Part shown: positions 24,875 to 33,299 of the stretch, piece after piece
Layout of the letters: every line of letters starts with the position of its first letter
Position numbering within the stretch: position 1 is the stretch's first letter
DNA from: QKTW01 sp052161885
Lineage (GTDB): Bacteria > Bacteroidota > Bacteroidia > Chitinophagales > Chitinophagaceae
Length of the DNA stretch: 64,000 bases
Direction: 5' to 3'
Assembly (NCBI GenBank): GCA_052161885.1
Contig: CP197396.1
Location: 1,426,001-1,490,000, forward strand
The notes under the pieces: model-generated
Database searches by the model: none
What the model was told of the DNA's origin: nothing
The model's input: only the letters and a program-made list of their open reading frames with translations
Translations under genes and position numbers: made by a program

Positions 24875-25001
24875 TGGCGCGAATTTTTGAAGATTCCGGG
24901 CGGGGAGCACAGTTAAAACATTGACCTGAAAATCGTCATGTTAAATCTGAAAAATTATTACCTTCACAAATCAGTCTTGCTGGAAAGACAACCTTCTTAT
25001 A

Positions 25002-25613
25002 ATGAAAAAGATTGAACTGGAAATAGTCGCTTTATCTCATAGTATCACACAGACACATTCTTATGCAGTAGTACTGGGAGAAGTAAATGGATTGCGCCGT
25101 CTGCCCATAGTTATCGGAGGTTTTGAAGCACAGGCAATAGCCGTGGCCCTTGAGCGTATGCAACCCAGCCGCCCGCTTACCCACGACCTGTTTGCCAACT
25201 TTATGAACACCTTCAGTATAGAACTGACAGAAGTAGTTATTTATAAGCTGGAAGAAGGTATTTTCTTTGCCAAGCTCATTTGCCAGACGTCCGGCGATGA
25301 GACCGTGGAAATAGACTCCCGCACATCTGACGCACTTGCATTGGCGGTAAGAGCAAATTGTCGTATTTTCACATATGAAAACATATTGGAAACTGCGGGC
25401 CTTTACCTGGACCAGACAGGGGACGCACCTGCAGAATCCTCCGATCCCAAAACACTCTCTGCCACCGGAAATACAAAAGTATCTGACGACAAAGACCTGA
25501 AAAACCTTAGCCTTGATGAACTGAACACCCTGCTGCACCAGGTACTGGAGCAGGAGGATTATGTAAGGGCCATCTCCATACGCGACGAAATCAACAGCCG
25601 GAAAACAAAGTAA
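25002..25613 (+). CDS. Bifunctional nuclease family (DUF151) protein with UVR motif
   Basis: 203 residues. The N-terminal DUF151/BFN domain reads LGEVNGLRRLPIVIGGFEAQAIA and ALERMQPSRPLTHDLFANF, ending with DSRTSDALALAVRANCRIF. The C-terminus (LDELNTLLHQVLEQEDYVRAISIRDEI) is a UvrB/UvrC-type paired helix. Plant and bacterial relatives show DNase/RNase activity. A linker rich in Ser, Thr and Asp separates the two parts. It follows parC by 127 nt on the same strand. Confidence 0.88.
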   Translation: MKKIELEIVALSHSITQTHSYAVVLGEVNGLRRLPIVIGGFEAQAIAVALERMQPSRPLTHDLFANFMNTFSIELTEVVIYKLEEGIFFAKLICQTSGDETVEIDSRTSDALALAVRANCRIFTYENILETAGLYLDQTGDAPAESSDPKTLSATGNTKVSDDKDLKNLSLDELNTLLHQVLEQEDYVRAISIRDEINSRKTK

Positions 25614-25707
25614 ATTATTGTCATAAAAAAGACATAAGCGATCCTGAATTGCAGAAGCCCAAAAATTCTGCTTAATTTCATCGTATATAAAACACAGATA
25701 ATTCTTA

Positions 25708-27099
25708 ATGAAAAAGTTGTTGTTGGCCAGTGCAGGCTTGTGCATTTTCAGTTTCAGTGCAATAGCACAAAATCAGTTTACACGCAGTTGCGGAGCAGAG
25801 TCGTTAAAAAAACACTTCTTTGCCCGCCATCCTGAGAACGAACAGACTTACAAAGAACAACGTGAAACCATGCTGCAGGATGCCGCAGCATACGAAACAC
25901 AGAAATTTTCAACCGCTGCAAAAACTGCAAAAGCAACACAGCAGGTTACTATTCCTGTGGTTTTTCATATAGTGCTTACTTCTGCCCAGATTACACAACT
26001 GGGTGGCACTGCCGGTATAGTACAGCGCATTGACTCGCAGATGGCAGTCATCAACCGCGACTTTAACCGCAAAAACAGCGACAGTACCCAGATTTATACC
26101 GGTTTTAAGCCGAATTATGGCAACATGCAGATAAAATTTGCATTGGCACATACTACGCCTTCCAACCACAGCACACCCGGATATGAAATCATTACCACCA
26201 CCCAGAGTGGCTTTTCAGAAAGCGGTTCAAATGGAGGAGATGGATTTCCTGATGCAAAATATACTTCATCGGGCGGTGCCGATGCCTGGAATACTGCAAG
26301 GTATCTGAACATATGGGTAATTAATATGAGCGGTGGCGGTGGTCTGCTCGGCCTTACCGTTCCGCTCAGCCTTACAAGTCCTCAGTTCATTGATCCGTTG
26401 CCGGTTGCGGAAGTGGGCATTGCACTGAACTACCAGGCATTTGGTAAAAAAGCGGGACCACTTGAGTACTACCCGCTTTCAGGTATAGACGGTGGCCGTA
26501 CACTTACACACGAGCTGGGCCACATGTTTGAACTGAACCACGTATGGGGCGACGATGGTGGCCTTTGTCCCAATAACGGTGGTGCAGATGACGGCATATC
26601 AGATACTCCGCCTCAGGCAAGTGAAACATATGGCTCACCTGCAGCTCCGAAATATGACGGATGTACTGCTGCCGGAAACGGCATCATGTTCATGAACTTC
26701 ATGGATTACGTAGACGATGCTGCCATGCATATGTTTACCAACGGTCAGGCAAATCTTGCACAATTGGAAGTTTCCTCTTCCGGCGAATCGCATGAGCTCA
26801 CTACTCACCCCGAGATACTCAACTGGCCGACATCAGTAGCCAATATTGAAAATAACAGCAATATTGCTATTTCGCCCAACCCTGCAACCACAAACATCAC
26901 AATCTCTGTATACAACCCGTCTTCCCCGCTGAAATCTATAGCAATAACAGACATCACCGGCAGGCAGGTAACAGCTGTCAATGATATGAGTGTAACGAAT
27001 ACCTATAACATTGATTTGTCAGGATTGAGCAAAGGTGTTTACTTTGTACAATGCCGCTTTGAAGAGGGTATGACCAGCAGAAAAATAGTATTACAATAA
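25708..27099 (+). CDS. Secreted M43-family (cytophagalysin-type) zinc metalloprotease
   Basis: 463 residues. A signal peptide (1-20, ending SAIA) is followed by a propeptide-like region and a metzincin core. The zinc site is H268-E-L-G-H272-x5-H278 continuing WGDDGG, as in M43, with a Met-turn segment NFMDYVDDAAMHMF. The C-terminus (ISPNPATTNITISVYN to KIVLQ) is a type IX sorting domain, so it is exported to the surface or medium. Its stop codon overlaps the mqnE start by one base (TAATG), an odd partnership for a secreted protease. Confidence 0.92.
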   Translation: MKKLLLASAGLCIFSFSAIAQNQFTRSCGAESLKKHFFARHPENEQTYKEQRETMLQDAAAYETQKFSTAAKTAKATQQVTIPVVFHIVLTSAQITQLGGTAGIVQRIDSQMAVINRDFNRKNSDSTQIYTGFKPNYGNMQIKFALAHTTPSNHSTPGYEIITTTQSGFSESGSNGGDGFPDAKYTSSGGADAWNTARYLNIWVINMSGGGGLLGLTVPLSLTSPQFIDPLPVAEVGIALNYQAFGKKAGPLEYYPLSGIDGGRTLTHELGHMFELNHVWGDDGGLCPNNGGADDGISDTPPQASETYGSPAAPKYDGCTAAGNGIMFMNFMDYVDDAAMHMFTNGQANLAQLEVSSSGESHELTTHPEILNWPTSVANIENNSNIAISPNPATTNITISVYNPSSPLKSIAITDITGRQVTAVNDMSVTNTYNIDLSGLSKGVYFVQCRFEEGMTSRKIVLQ

Positions 27100-28253
27100 T
27101 GACAACGCAGTTAAGTTTACAGGAAGTTTTACAACAATCCAGCTTAGATAAAAACCTGCTTGCAATAGCAGAAAAAATACAGCATCAGCAACGCCTTACC
27201 GAAGAGGAGGGCGTTTTGCTTTTTGAAAAAGGCGAGCTGGGGTTTGTGGGTGCCCTTGCCAATCATGTGGCCCAAAGACTGCATGGCAGCAAGGTTTACT
27301 TTAACCGTAATTTCCATATAGAGCCTACAAACGTTTGTATTTTCACCTGCAATTTCTGCGCTTACTCCCGCCAGTACAAACATCGGGACGACGGATGGGA
27401 ACTGGGTATGGAGGAAATGCTCGATATTGTACGCAAGTATGACGGACAGCCGGTGACGGAAGTACATATTGTAGGTGGCGTACATCCGAAGATGAACCTT
27501 GAGTTTTTCTGCGAGCTTATCAGCAAAATCCGTGCACATCGCCCGGACCTGCACATTAAAGGCTTTACGGCAGTGGAACTGGATTATATGTTCCGCAAAG
27601 CAAAGGTTTCCATAGAAGAAGGGCTGAAAATGATGAACCAGGCCGGTCTGCAGTCATTGCCCGGTGGCGGCGCCGAAATCTTTCACCCGGACGTACGTAA
27701 AGTGATCTGTGAAGACAAGGTAGATGGCGATGGCTGGCTGTACATCCACGAGACAGCGCATAAGTTGGGAATGCATACAAACGCTACCATGCTGTATGGC
27801 CATATAGAAAGCTACGCACACCGCGTAGACCATATGAGCAGACTGCGTGATCTCCAGGATAAGACTGGCGGCTTCAACTGTTTTATACCGCTTAAATTCC
27901 GCAACAAAGACAACGACATGTCGCACATACCGGAAGTAAGCATCATTGAAGATATGCGCCTGTATGCCATTGCACGTGTCTTTATGGACAACTTCCGGAA
28001 CCTGAAAGCTTACTGGCCTATGCTGGGACGTCAATCAGCACAGCTTACGCTTTCTTTTGGCGTAAACGATCTTGACGGAACTATTGACGATACCACGAAG
28101 ATCTATTCCATGGCCGGTTCTGAAGAGCAGAATCCTTCATTGAGCACAGAAGATCTTTGTAACCTGATCGAATCTGTAGGGAAAATACCCGTAGAACGGG
28201 ATACACTGTATAACGAGATAAAAGTATATGGCCAGGAAGAAGCGGCCGTATAA
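27099..28253 (+). CDS. mqnE: Aminodeoxyfutalosine synthase MqnE (radical SAM)
   Basis: 384 residues. C80-x3-C84-x2-C87 (NVCIFTCNFCAYS) is the radical SAM motif. VHIVGGVHPKM, SLPGGGAEIFHPDVR and the C-terminal FGVNDLDGTI are hallmarks of the MqnE/MqnC/CofH group, and the FHIEPTNVC lead-in fits MqnE best. It joins chorismate-derived 3-[(1-carboxyvinyl)oxy]benzoate to the adenosyl part of SAM in the futalosine route to menaquinone. No other mqn gene is nearby. Its ATG overlaps the protease stop, so translation is coupled. Confidence 0.9.
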   Translation: MTTQLSLQEVLQQSSLDKNLLAIAEKIQHQQRLTEEEGVLLFEKGELGFVGALANHVAQRLHGSKVYFNRNFHIEPTNVCIFTCNFCAYSRQYKHRDDGWELGMEEMLDIVRKYDGQPVTEVHIVGGVHPKMNLEFFCELISKIRAHRPDLHIKGFTAVELDYMFRKAKVSIEEGLKMMNQAGLQSLPGGGAEIFHPDVRKVICEDKVDGDGWLYIHETAHKLGMHTNATMLYGHIESYAHRVDHMSRLRDLQDKTGGFNCFIPLKFRNKDNDMSHIPEVSIIEDMRLYAIARVFMDNFRNLKAYWPMLGRQSAQLTLSFGVNDLDGTIDDTTKIYSMAGSEEQNPSLSTEDLCNLIESVGKIPVERDTLYNEIKVYGQEEAAV

Positions 28254-28277
28254 GACGATATCTATTCCTATATTTTT

Positions 28278-28318
28278 AAAAGAAGAGGCTGCCGGGAATC
28301 AGGCAGCCTCTTCTTTTT
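28278..28318 (+). terminator. Terminator of the protease-mqnE transcript
   Basis: Stem GAAGAGGCTGCC (28282-28293) with GGCAGCCTCTTC (28302-28313), A-rich before and TTTTT after. Confidence 0.92.
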
Positions 28319-28389
28319 ATATCAACATTACCCCCCGAGAACGGGCGACACAAAAATGATGTGCCCTGATCACTATGAAGCTTTATAAA

Positions 28390-28983
28390 CTACCTTCTTA
28401 ATAAAGCCATAAACTCATCCTGAAGCTCTGCGCCCTTGTTCTGTGTATACCAGGTATGAAGTTCTCTTTCAAAATCATCAAATGCCTTGCCCTGCGGATC
28501 GTTTTTCCAGGTCATCATCATGGTCTGTGCTGTAGCCGGCCTCGGTCCCCAGTTAAATAACTCCTCGCCATCTTCGCTGATAGCTACAAGTTTGGGAATA
28601 CTTCTGCCGCCATTGGTCAGATACTCATCCATTATATTAAGGTTTTCGTCTCTCATAATGATACGGAGTTCTACCCTGCCTTCGGACGCAGCTGCCATCT
28701 GCGCAATACCGGGCAGATTTTGAGCGCTGTCGCCACACCATGTTTCCGTAATTACCCACCAAACCTGTGGTTTCAACATCCGTAACTGTTCCCGGATATC
28801 TTCACGGAGCTGAAAGGTCTTATCCCAACGATGCATTCGCTGCAGATTCAGCTTTGTATAAAAAACATATTTCTCGCTCTGGTTAAGCCCGGTGGTTTTA
28901 CCCTCTTTTACCAGCTGTTCGTCAAGTGCCAGAAATGATTCGTAGCTGAAATACGGCGTTGCAGATTCAAACAATGTGTTCAT
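28390..28983 (-). CDS. Thioredoxin-family protein with CxxS active site
   Basis: 197 residues from the ATG of MNTLFESATPYF; an in-frame ATG 72 nt earlier would add an unlikely leader that runs into the next promoter. TETWCGDSAQNLP (79-91) is a thioredoxin active site with Cys83-Gly-Asp-Ser86, so only one thiol. GRSIPKLVAI supplies the family cis-Pro. Cytoplasmic. Monothiol members usually bind or isomerise rather than reduce disulfides; the partner is unknown. It is divergent from the AlkD-like gene. Confidence 0.85.
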   Translation of the reverse strand: MNTLFESATPYFSYESFLALDEQLVKEGKTTGLNQSEKYVFYTKLNLQRMHRWDKTFQLREDIREQLRMLKPQVWWVITETWCGDSAQNLPGIAQMAAASEGRVELRIIMRDENLNIMDEYLTNGGRSIPKLVAISEDGEELFNWGPRPATAQTMMMTWKNDPQGKAFDDFERELHTWYTQNKGAELQDEFMALLRR

Positions 28984-29072
28984 AAAAAATATTGACTGTA
29001 AAACAGGATGCAAACTTATTAACTTGTTGCCGTATCCGGTATCAGCATTCGGCATACTGCTATAAAGGTTTT

Positions 29073-29759
29073 ATGAGCACAAAATTTTATACGTCATGTG
29101 CAGCAGAAGTGCTGCAGGAAATAAACAAAGTTCCGCCAGCCATTCCGCACCAGCGGAGCCGCTTCAGAAAAGGATATTCATTCTCAAAACTGCCGTTTGA
29201 AGAACAGCTGCCGGTATGGAACTATATCTGGAACAACCATGGCAGCTACAGGCATAAGTTACAGGCTTTCTTCTACCTGGAAACTGTTGCAGACAAAGCC
29301 GAACATCTGCGCGCCATGTGGCCGGCAGTAATGCGCTGGCAGGATACATCTGATGATTGGGGCTTAAATGACTGCCTGTCTAAAATATATACCAAAATAC
29401 TGGAGCACCAGCCGGATGAAGTTTATGCCACGCTGAAACTATGGAACAGCGATACCGATCTCTGGAAACGCCGCCAATCGGTAGTAAGCCTGCTGTATTA
29501 CCAACGCACCAAAACAAAATACCTGCCGGCGGAGAAGATTACAGCACTTATCCTGCCATTGCTTACAGATAAAGAATATTATGTGCAGAAAGGTATTGGC
29601 TGGACACTCCGCGAGCTGCACGGCACCTACCCGGATAAGGCAAAGGAATTCCTGCAGAAACACATCCGGAATATAAGCGCCATTGCCTTTACCATCGCCA
29701 TAGAAAAATACAATGACGCAGAAAGAGCGGCAATAAAGCAGTTGCGTAAACAAGCCTAG
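29073..29759 (+). CDS. DNA alkylation repair protein (AlkD-like HEAT repeats)
   Basis: 228 residues from the ATG of MSTKFYTS. It is all helical: LQAFFYLETVADKAEHLRAMWP, WGLNDCLSKIYTKIL, WKRRQSVVSLLYY, then YYVQKGIGWTLRELHGTYP and ISAIAFTIAIEKY. The GWTLRELxxxxP stretch is characteristic of the AlkC/AlkD family, whose HEAT-like repeats cradle alkylated DNA and release N3/N7-alkylpurines without base flipping. It is the third alkylation-damage gene of this window. It overlaps the convergent gene's stop by 4 nt. Confidence 0.82.
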   Translation: MSTKFYTSCAAEVLQEINKVPPAIPHQRSRFRKGYSFSKLPFEEQLPVWNYIWNNHGSYRHKLQAFFYLETVADKAEHLRAMWPAVMRWQDTSDDWGLNDCLSKIYTKILEHQPDEVYATLKLWNSDTDLWKRRQSVVSLLYYQRTKTKYLPAEKITALILPLLTDKEYYVQKGIGWTLRELHGTYPDKAKEFLQKHIRNISAIAFTIAIEKYNDAERAAIKQLRKQA

Positions 29760-31072
29760 ACGGCGGTTTGACTATGCCTGTGTGTGAATGCGGTTGCCTG
29801 GAGCGCAACTGTTGTCACACAGGCCACAACGGTCCAGTAGCAATAGCGAAAATCCGTATCTGTAGGAGATATAAAAAAATAGGGCACCTGGTATAAAATG
29901 CCGGAACTCAGTAAAACAAGTGATGGTATCCTGTATACAGACTTCCGTTTCCACGATAGCATTAAAAGCAGTACAGCAAGTAGCAGCCAGAACCACGGAC
30001 GCATGTAAAACATATTTTCCTGTGCCGTTATCAGCTGCAGAATATGACCGGAAATAACACCGGGCTGGTAAACGAAACCAAATGGATTAGCATCTGAATG
30101 CAGGTAAACGGCACAACAAGGCCTCTTACTATTAAGAATACGCAGATAGTACAAAAAGCCCAACGTTCTGTGGCGGAGATATATCAAAGGATGCTTTCTT
30201 ACAGCTGTAACCCATGCTCTTTTTAACACACGGAAAGAATCCTGGTTTTCGTCTGTGAGCACTGTCACGCCATCATTATTGGCAATTATCTCATCAAAAG
30301 TAGCGGGGTCGTATTTTTTACGCAGGTAGGCGGTATCAAACCCTTGCTGCCGGTACAAAAAAGCAGGATATACATTTTCCCCGGTTGCCCTGTAAATTGC
30401 TGTAAGATCATGCAGGAACAGTTTATTCTCCGGATGATCCCTGCCAGGCTGTATAACATATGAAGTAAATAATCCCTGTAAAATCATTACAAATACAAAT
30501 ACAGCTATTGCACCAGCTATTCTTTTAACGCCGGTATATTTCTTCATGCCGTACATCACCAATGGCACAGCAGCAGGTAATGCATTAATACGAAGCCAGG
30601 AGGCATAACAAAGGAGCAGGAAAATAAATATTGTCCATCCGGTACCGGTATAACGGCTGTTTTCTGCCCTGTTAAACAGGAAAGCAAACAACAGCAGCAA
30701 AGCAAAAGCCATCTGGGTATCTTTGACGATATAACCCGCAAAATTCTGCACAAACGGAGCCGCCACCAGCAATAATAATACGACTGCTCCCACGATGTTC
30801 CGCATGCCCGTTATCAATAAGTAACAGCTTGACCAGAGCATGGCAAGCTGCAGCGCAAGCATCATTTGCGGCCCTTTACTGAGATAATTCAGCCAGTGCC
30901 ATACATAAGCCATAATGGGCGGATGCCAGTCGTAATAAGTATTATCCAATGCCTGCCCATACTGATCTATAGAGTCAGGAGAAAGGAAACCCGGAAAATA
31001 AATGAAGAAGCTGAAGAAAAAACCTACAAGGCAAATTACAGCAGCCCGGTTGGGTTTGCTCAGAACGTACAT
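29756..31072 (-). CDS. Polytopic membrane protein, GT-C-like
   Basis: 438 residues with about nine to eleven membrane helices and one large soluble loop (about residues 205-300). PGFLSPDSIDQYGQALDNTYYDWHPP near the N-terminus puts an Asp in the first extracytoplasmic loop, as in GT-C glycosyltransferases (PMT/ArnT-like), with an HPP motif after it. This supports a lipid-linked sugar transferase, but I cannot name a family. The 3' end overlaps the AlkD-like gene by 4 nt on the other strand. Confidence 0.6.
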   Translation of the reverse strand: MYVLSKPNRAAVICLVGFFFSFFIYFPGFLSPDSIDQYGQALDNTYYDWHPPIMAYVWHWLNYLSKGPQMMLALQLAMLWSSCYLLITGMRNIVGAVVLLLLVAAPFVQNFAGYIVKDTQMAFALLLLFAFLFNRAENSRYTGTGWTIFIFLLLCYASWLRINALPAAVPLVMYGMKKYTGVKRIAGAIAVFVFVMILQGLFTSYVIQPGRDHPENKLFLHDLTAIYRATGENVYPAFLYRQQGFDTAYLRKKYDPATFDEIIANNDGVTVLTDENQDSFRVLKRAWVTAVRKHPLIYLRHRTLGFLYYLRILNSKRPCCAVYLHSDANPFGFVYQPGVISGHILQLITAQENMFYMRPWFWLLLAVLLLMLSWKRKSVYRIPSLVLLSSGILYQVPYFFISPTDTDFRYCYWTVVACVTTVALQATAFTHRHSQTAV

Positions 31073-31135
31073 TACAGCATAGTGTATTTGGTGAAGGTTG
31101 ATGCAAATATATTGCAGATACCAGACTTCCCTTCT

Positions 31136-32359
31136 TTAATGCTCCAGGAAATTAAGGTCTTTACCGAAAGTTTCTTCTGTAAAAAATGCTGCAATTGCAG
31201 ACACAATCATCACAACCACACCGGTAATAATGGCCGCCTGCACATAACTCTGCGCCGGCTGCAATCCTTTAAAGAGTAAAGTGATCAGTACTAACGAACC
31301 ACGAACCATATTGGGTACGGTAGTGGCTGCTGTTGCACGGAGGTTAGTGCCAAACTGTTCTGCAGCCATTGTCACAAAAATAGCCCAGAAACCTGTGCCA
31401 AAACCGAGGAATGCGCTGATCCAGTACATCTGCGATGCTGTTCCGTCTTTCTGAGAGAAGAACATAACCATAGCAATGGCAGTGAGCACATAAAATATAT
31501 ACAGCGCTTTTTTGCGGCTCTTTAATAACTGACTTACGAAACCGATCAGGATGTCCCCGATCGAGATGGCCACATAGGCAAACATCACAGCACGCCCCGG
31601 ATCTACATCCTCTTTTATACCGAATTCCTTACCGAATTTATCGGAAAAAGAGATCAGGATACCGATCACATACCAGGTGGGCAACCCTATCAATATGCTG
31701 AACAGATATTTTCTGAAACGGGTACGGTTTGTAAAGAACATCAGAAAGTTACCCTTGCGCACTTCTGCATGCTGTATATCCTTAAACATACCGGACTCAA
31801 ATACTGAAACACGCAACAGGAGCAGGGACAACCCAAGCCCGCCGCCAATAAAATAACATGTCTGCCAGGCAAATGTTTTTGCTATAAAATAAGCAACAAC
31901 CGCCCCGGACAAACCAAGCCCTGCCACGAGCGAAGTAGCGATGCCGCGCTTTTCTTTAGACAGTAATTCACTTACCAGTGTAATACCCGCTCCCAGCTCT
32001 CCGGCAAGACCTATACCCGCGATAAAGCGACACCACCCATATTGCTCGGGGGTATGAACAAATCCATTAAAAATATTGGCGGTAGAATACAGCAGGATAG
32101 AACCGAACAACACACTGAGCCGTCCTTTTTTGTCGCCCATAACGCCCCATATAATACCTCCCAGCAGCAGCCCGAACATCTGTTCATTGATGATCTTAAG
32201 CCCTACAGAATTTACGGCATCAGGAGAGAGGCCCAGGCTTTGCAGGCTGCCTTTACGTACAATGCTGAACAGCAGCAGGTCGTATATATCCACAAAATAG
32301 CCCAATGCGGCAACGAGCACCGGGATACTTAACAGTGAAGCGGTTTTCCGGGTTTCCAT
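31136..32359 (-). CDS. MFS transporter (sugar/metabolite:H+ symporter type)
   Basis: 407 residues with twelve predicted membrane helices. The MFS motif between helices 2 and 3 is visible as GVMGDKKGR, and RFIAGIGLAGELGAGITLVSEL is the helix-4/5 signature of the metabolite:H+ symporter group. The substrate is probably an organic acid or similar small metabolite. It begins 3 nt after the DedA gene stop, so the two form an operon. Confidence 0.87.
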   Translation of the reverse strand: METRKTASLLSIPVLVAALGYFVDIYDLLLFSIVRKGSLQSLGLSPDAVNSVGLKIINEQMFGLLLGGIIWGVMGDKKGRLSVLFGSILLYSTANIFNGFVHTPEQYGWCRFIAGIGLAGELGAGITLVSELLSKEKRGIATSLVAGLGLSGAVVAYFIAKTFAWQTCYFIGGGLGLSLLLLRVSVFESGMFKDIQHAEVRKGNFLMFFTNRTRFRKYLFSILIGLPTWYVIGILISFSDKFGKEFGIKEDVDPGRAVMFAYVAISIGDILIGFVSQLLKSRKKALYIFYVLTAIAMVMFFSQKDGTASQMYWISAFLGFGTGFWAIFVTMAAEQFGTNLRATAATTVPNMVRGSLVLITLLFKGLQPAQSYVQAAIITGVVVMIVSAIAAFFTEETFGKDLNFLEH

Positions 32360-32362
32360 ATT

Positions 32363-33055
32363 TTATGGCTGTAGCTGGTCTTCTGTAGTATGTTCAGAAA
32401 CAACAACCGGTTTCTTTTTACCAAAAAACATCTTGAAAAGAACCGGGCCGGTTGTTACGACAATCAGACCTATTACAATTTTTTCGAAATTATGTTTTAC
32501 CCATTCGTTTTCTCCCAGGAAATAGCCCGCCATAACCATACTGGTAACCCAGGCAATACAACCAAGCACATTATACAGGAAGAATTTTTTACTGTCCATC
32601 TTTACTACACCGGCAACAATAGGCGCGAAGGTGCGTACAATAGGCAGGAAGCGTGCCAATATAATAGCTGCGCCACCGCGCTGTTCGTAAAAATCATGGG
32701 CCTGCTGTACATGTTTTCTCTTAAAAAGAAAAGTATCTCTCCGTTCAAAAAGCAGCGGGCCGGTTTTACGTCCGAACCAATATCCTACCATGTTACCTAC
32801 AATACCAGCTACACTGATCAGTGATATCCAGTAAATAAGGTTGAGTGCATTGTTATCAAAAGGATTGTGTGAATTCGCGATCATAAGACCGGTAACGAAC
32901 AACAGGGAATCTCCGGGGAGAAAAAAGCCTACAAAAAGACCGGTTTCTGCAAATATAACCAGGGCTACGAGGTATAGTCCGCCATACAGTGCAACCAATG
33001 CCGCCAGCTTCTCGGCGTTCATTAGTTCCTTCAAAAGCTCAATAATATCGTGCAT
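32363..33055 (-). CDS. DedA-family membrane protein (VTT domain)
   Basis: 230 residues. ETGLFVGFFLPGDSLLF is the first DedA motif, and GNMVGYWFGRKTG and ARFLPIVRTFAPIVAG (the conserved F-x-R-x-x-P-x-x-R-T) complete it. DedA proteins flip polyprenyl-phosphate or phospholipids across the inner membrane and affect proton homeostasis. It is the first gene of a two-gene operon with the MFS transporter. Bases 33056-33299 upstream hold only its promoter region as far as I can see. Confidence 0.92.
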   Translation of the reverse strand: MHDIIELLKELMNAEKLAALVALYGGLYLVALVIFAETGLFVGFFLPGDSLLFVTGLMIANSHNPFDNNALNLIYWISLISVAGIVGNMVGYWFGRKTGPLLFERRDTFLFKRKHVQQAHDFYEQRGGAAIILARFLPIVRTFAPIVAGVVKMDSKKFFLYNVLGCIAWVTSMVMAGYFLGENEWVKHNFEKIVIGLIVVTTGPVLFKMFFGKKKPVVVSEHTTEDQLQP

Positions 33056-33299
33056 CGTATTATGTTGGGCCGTGAAAATAGGGAAAATGGCTGAATTTAC
33101 GGAATCCGGCTGGCGGAATTCACAGTTATAGGCAGCATGATCTAAAAAAATACATTAACTGTATTCGTTGTATCCGGTAACCAAAATAAGTAGAACACTG
33201 AACATGCTACCTCTAACACTAATTATCCAGGTTGCAAAATATCCGCGGCATAGCATATAACAACAATCCTGAAACTTTTTTCACACCCGTTATTCGCGG

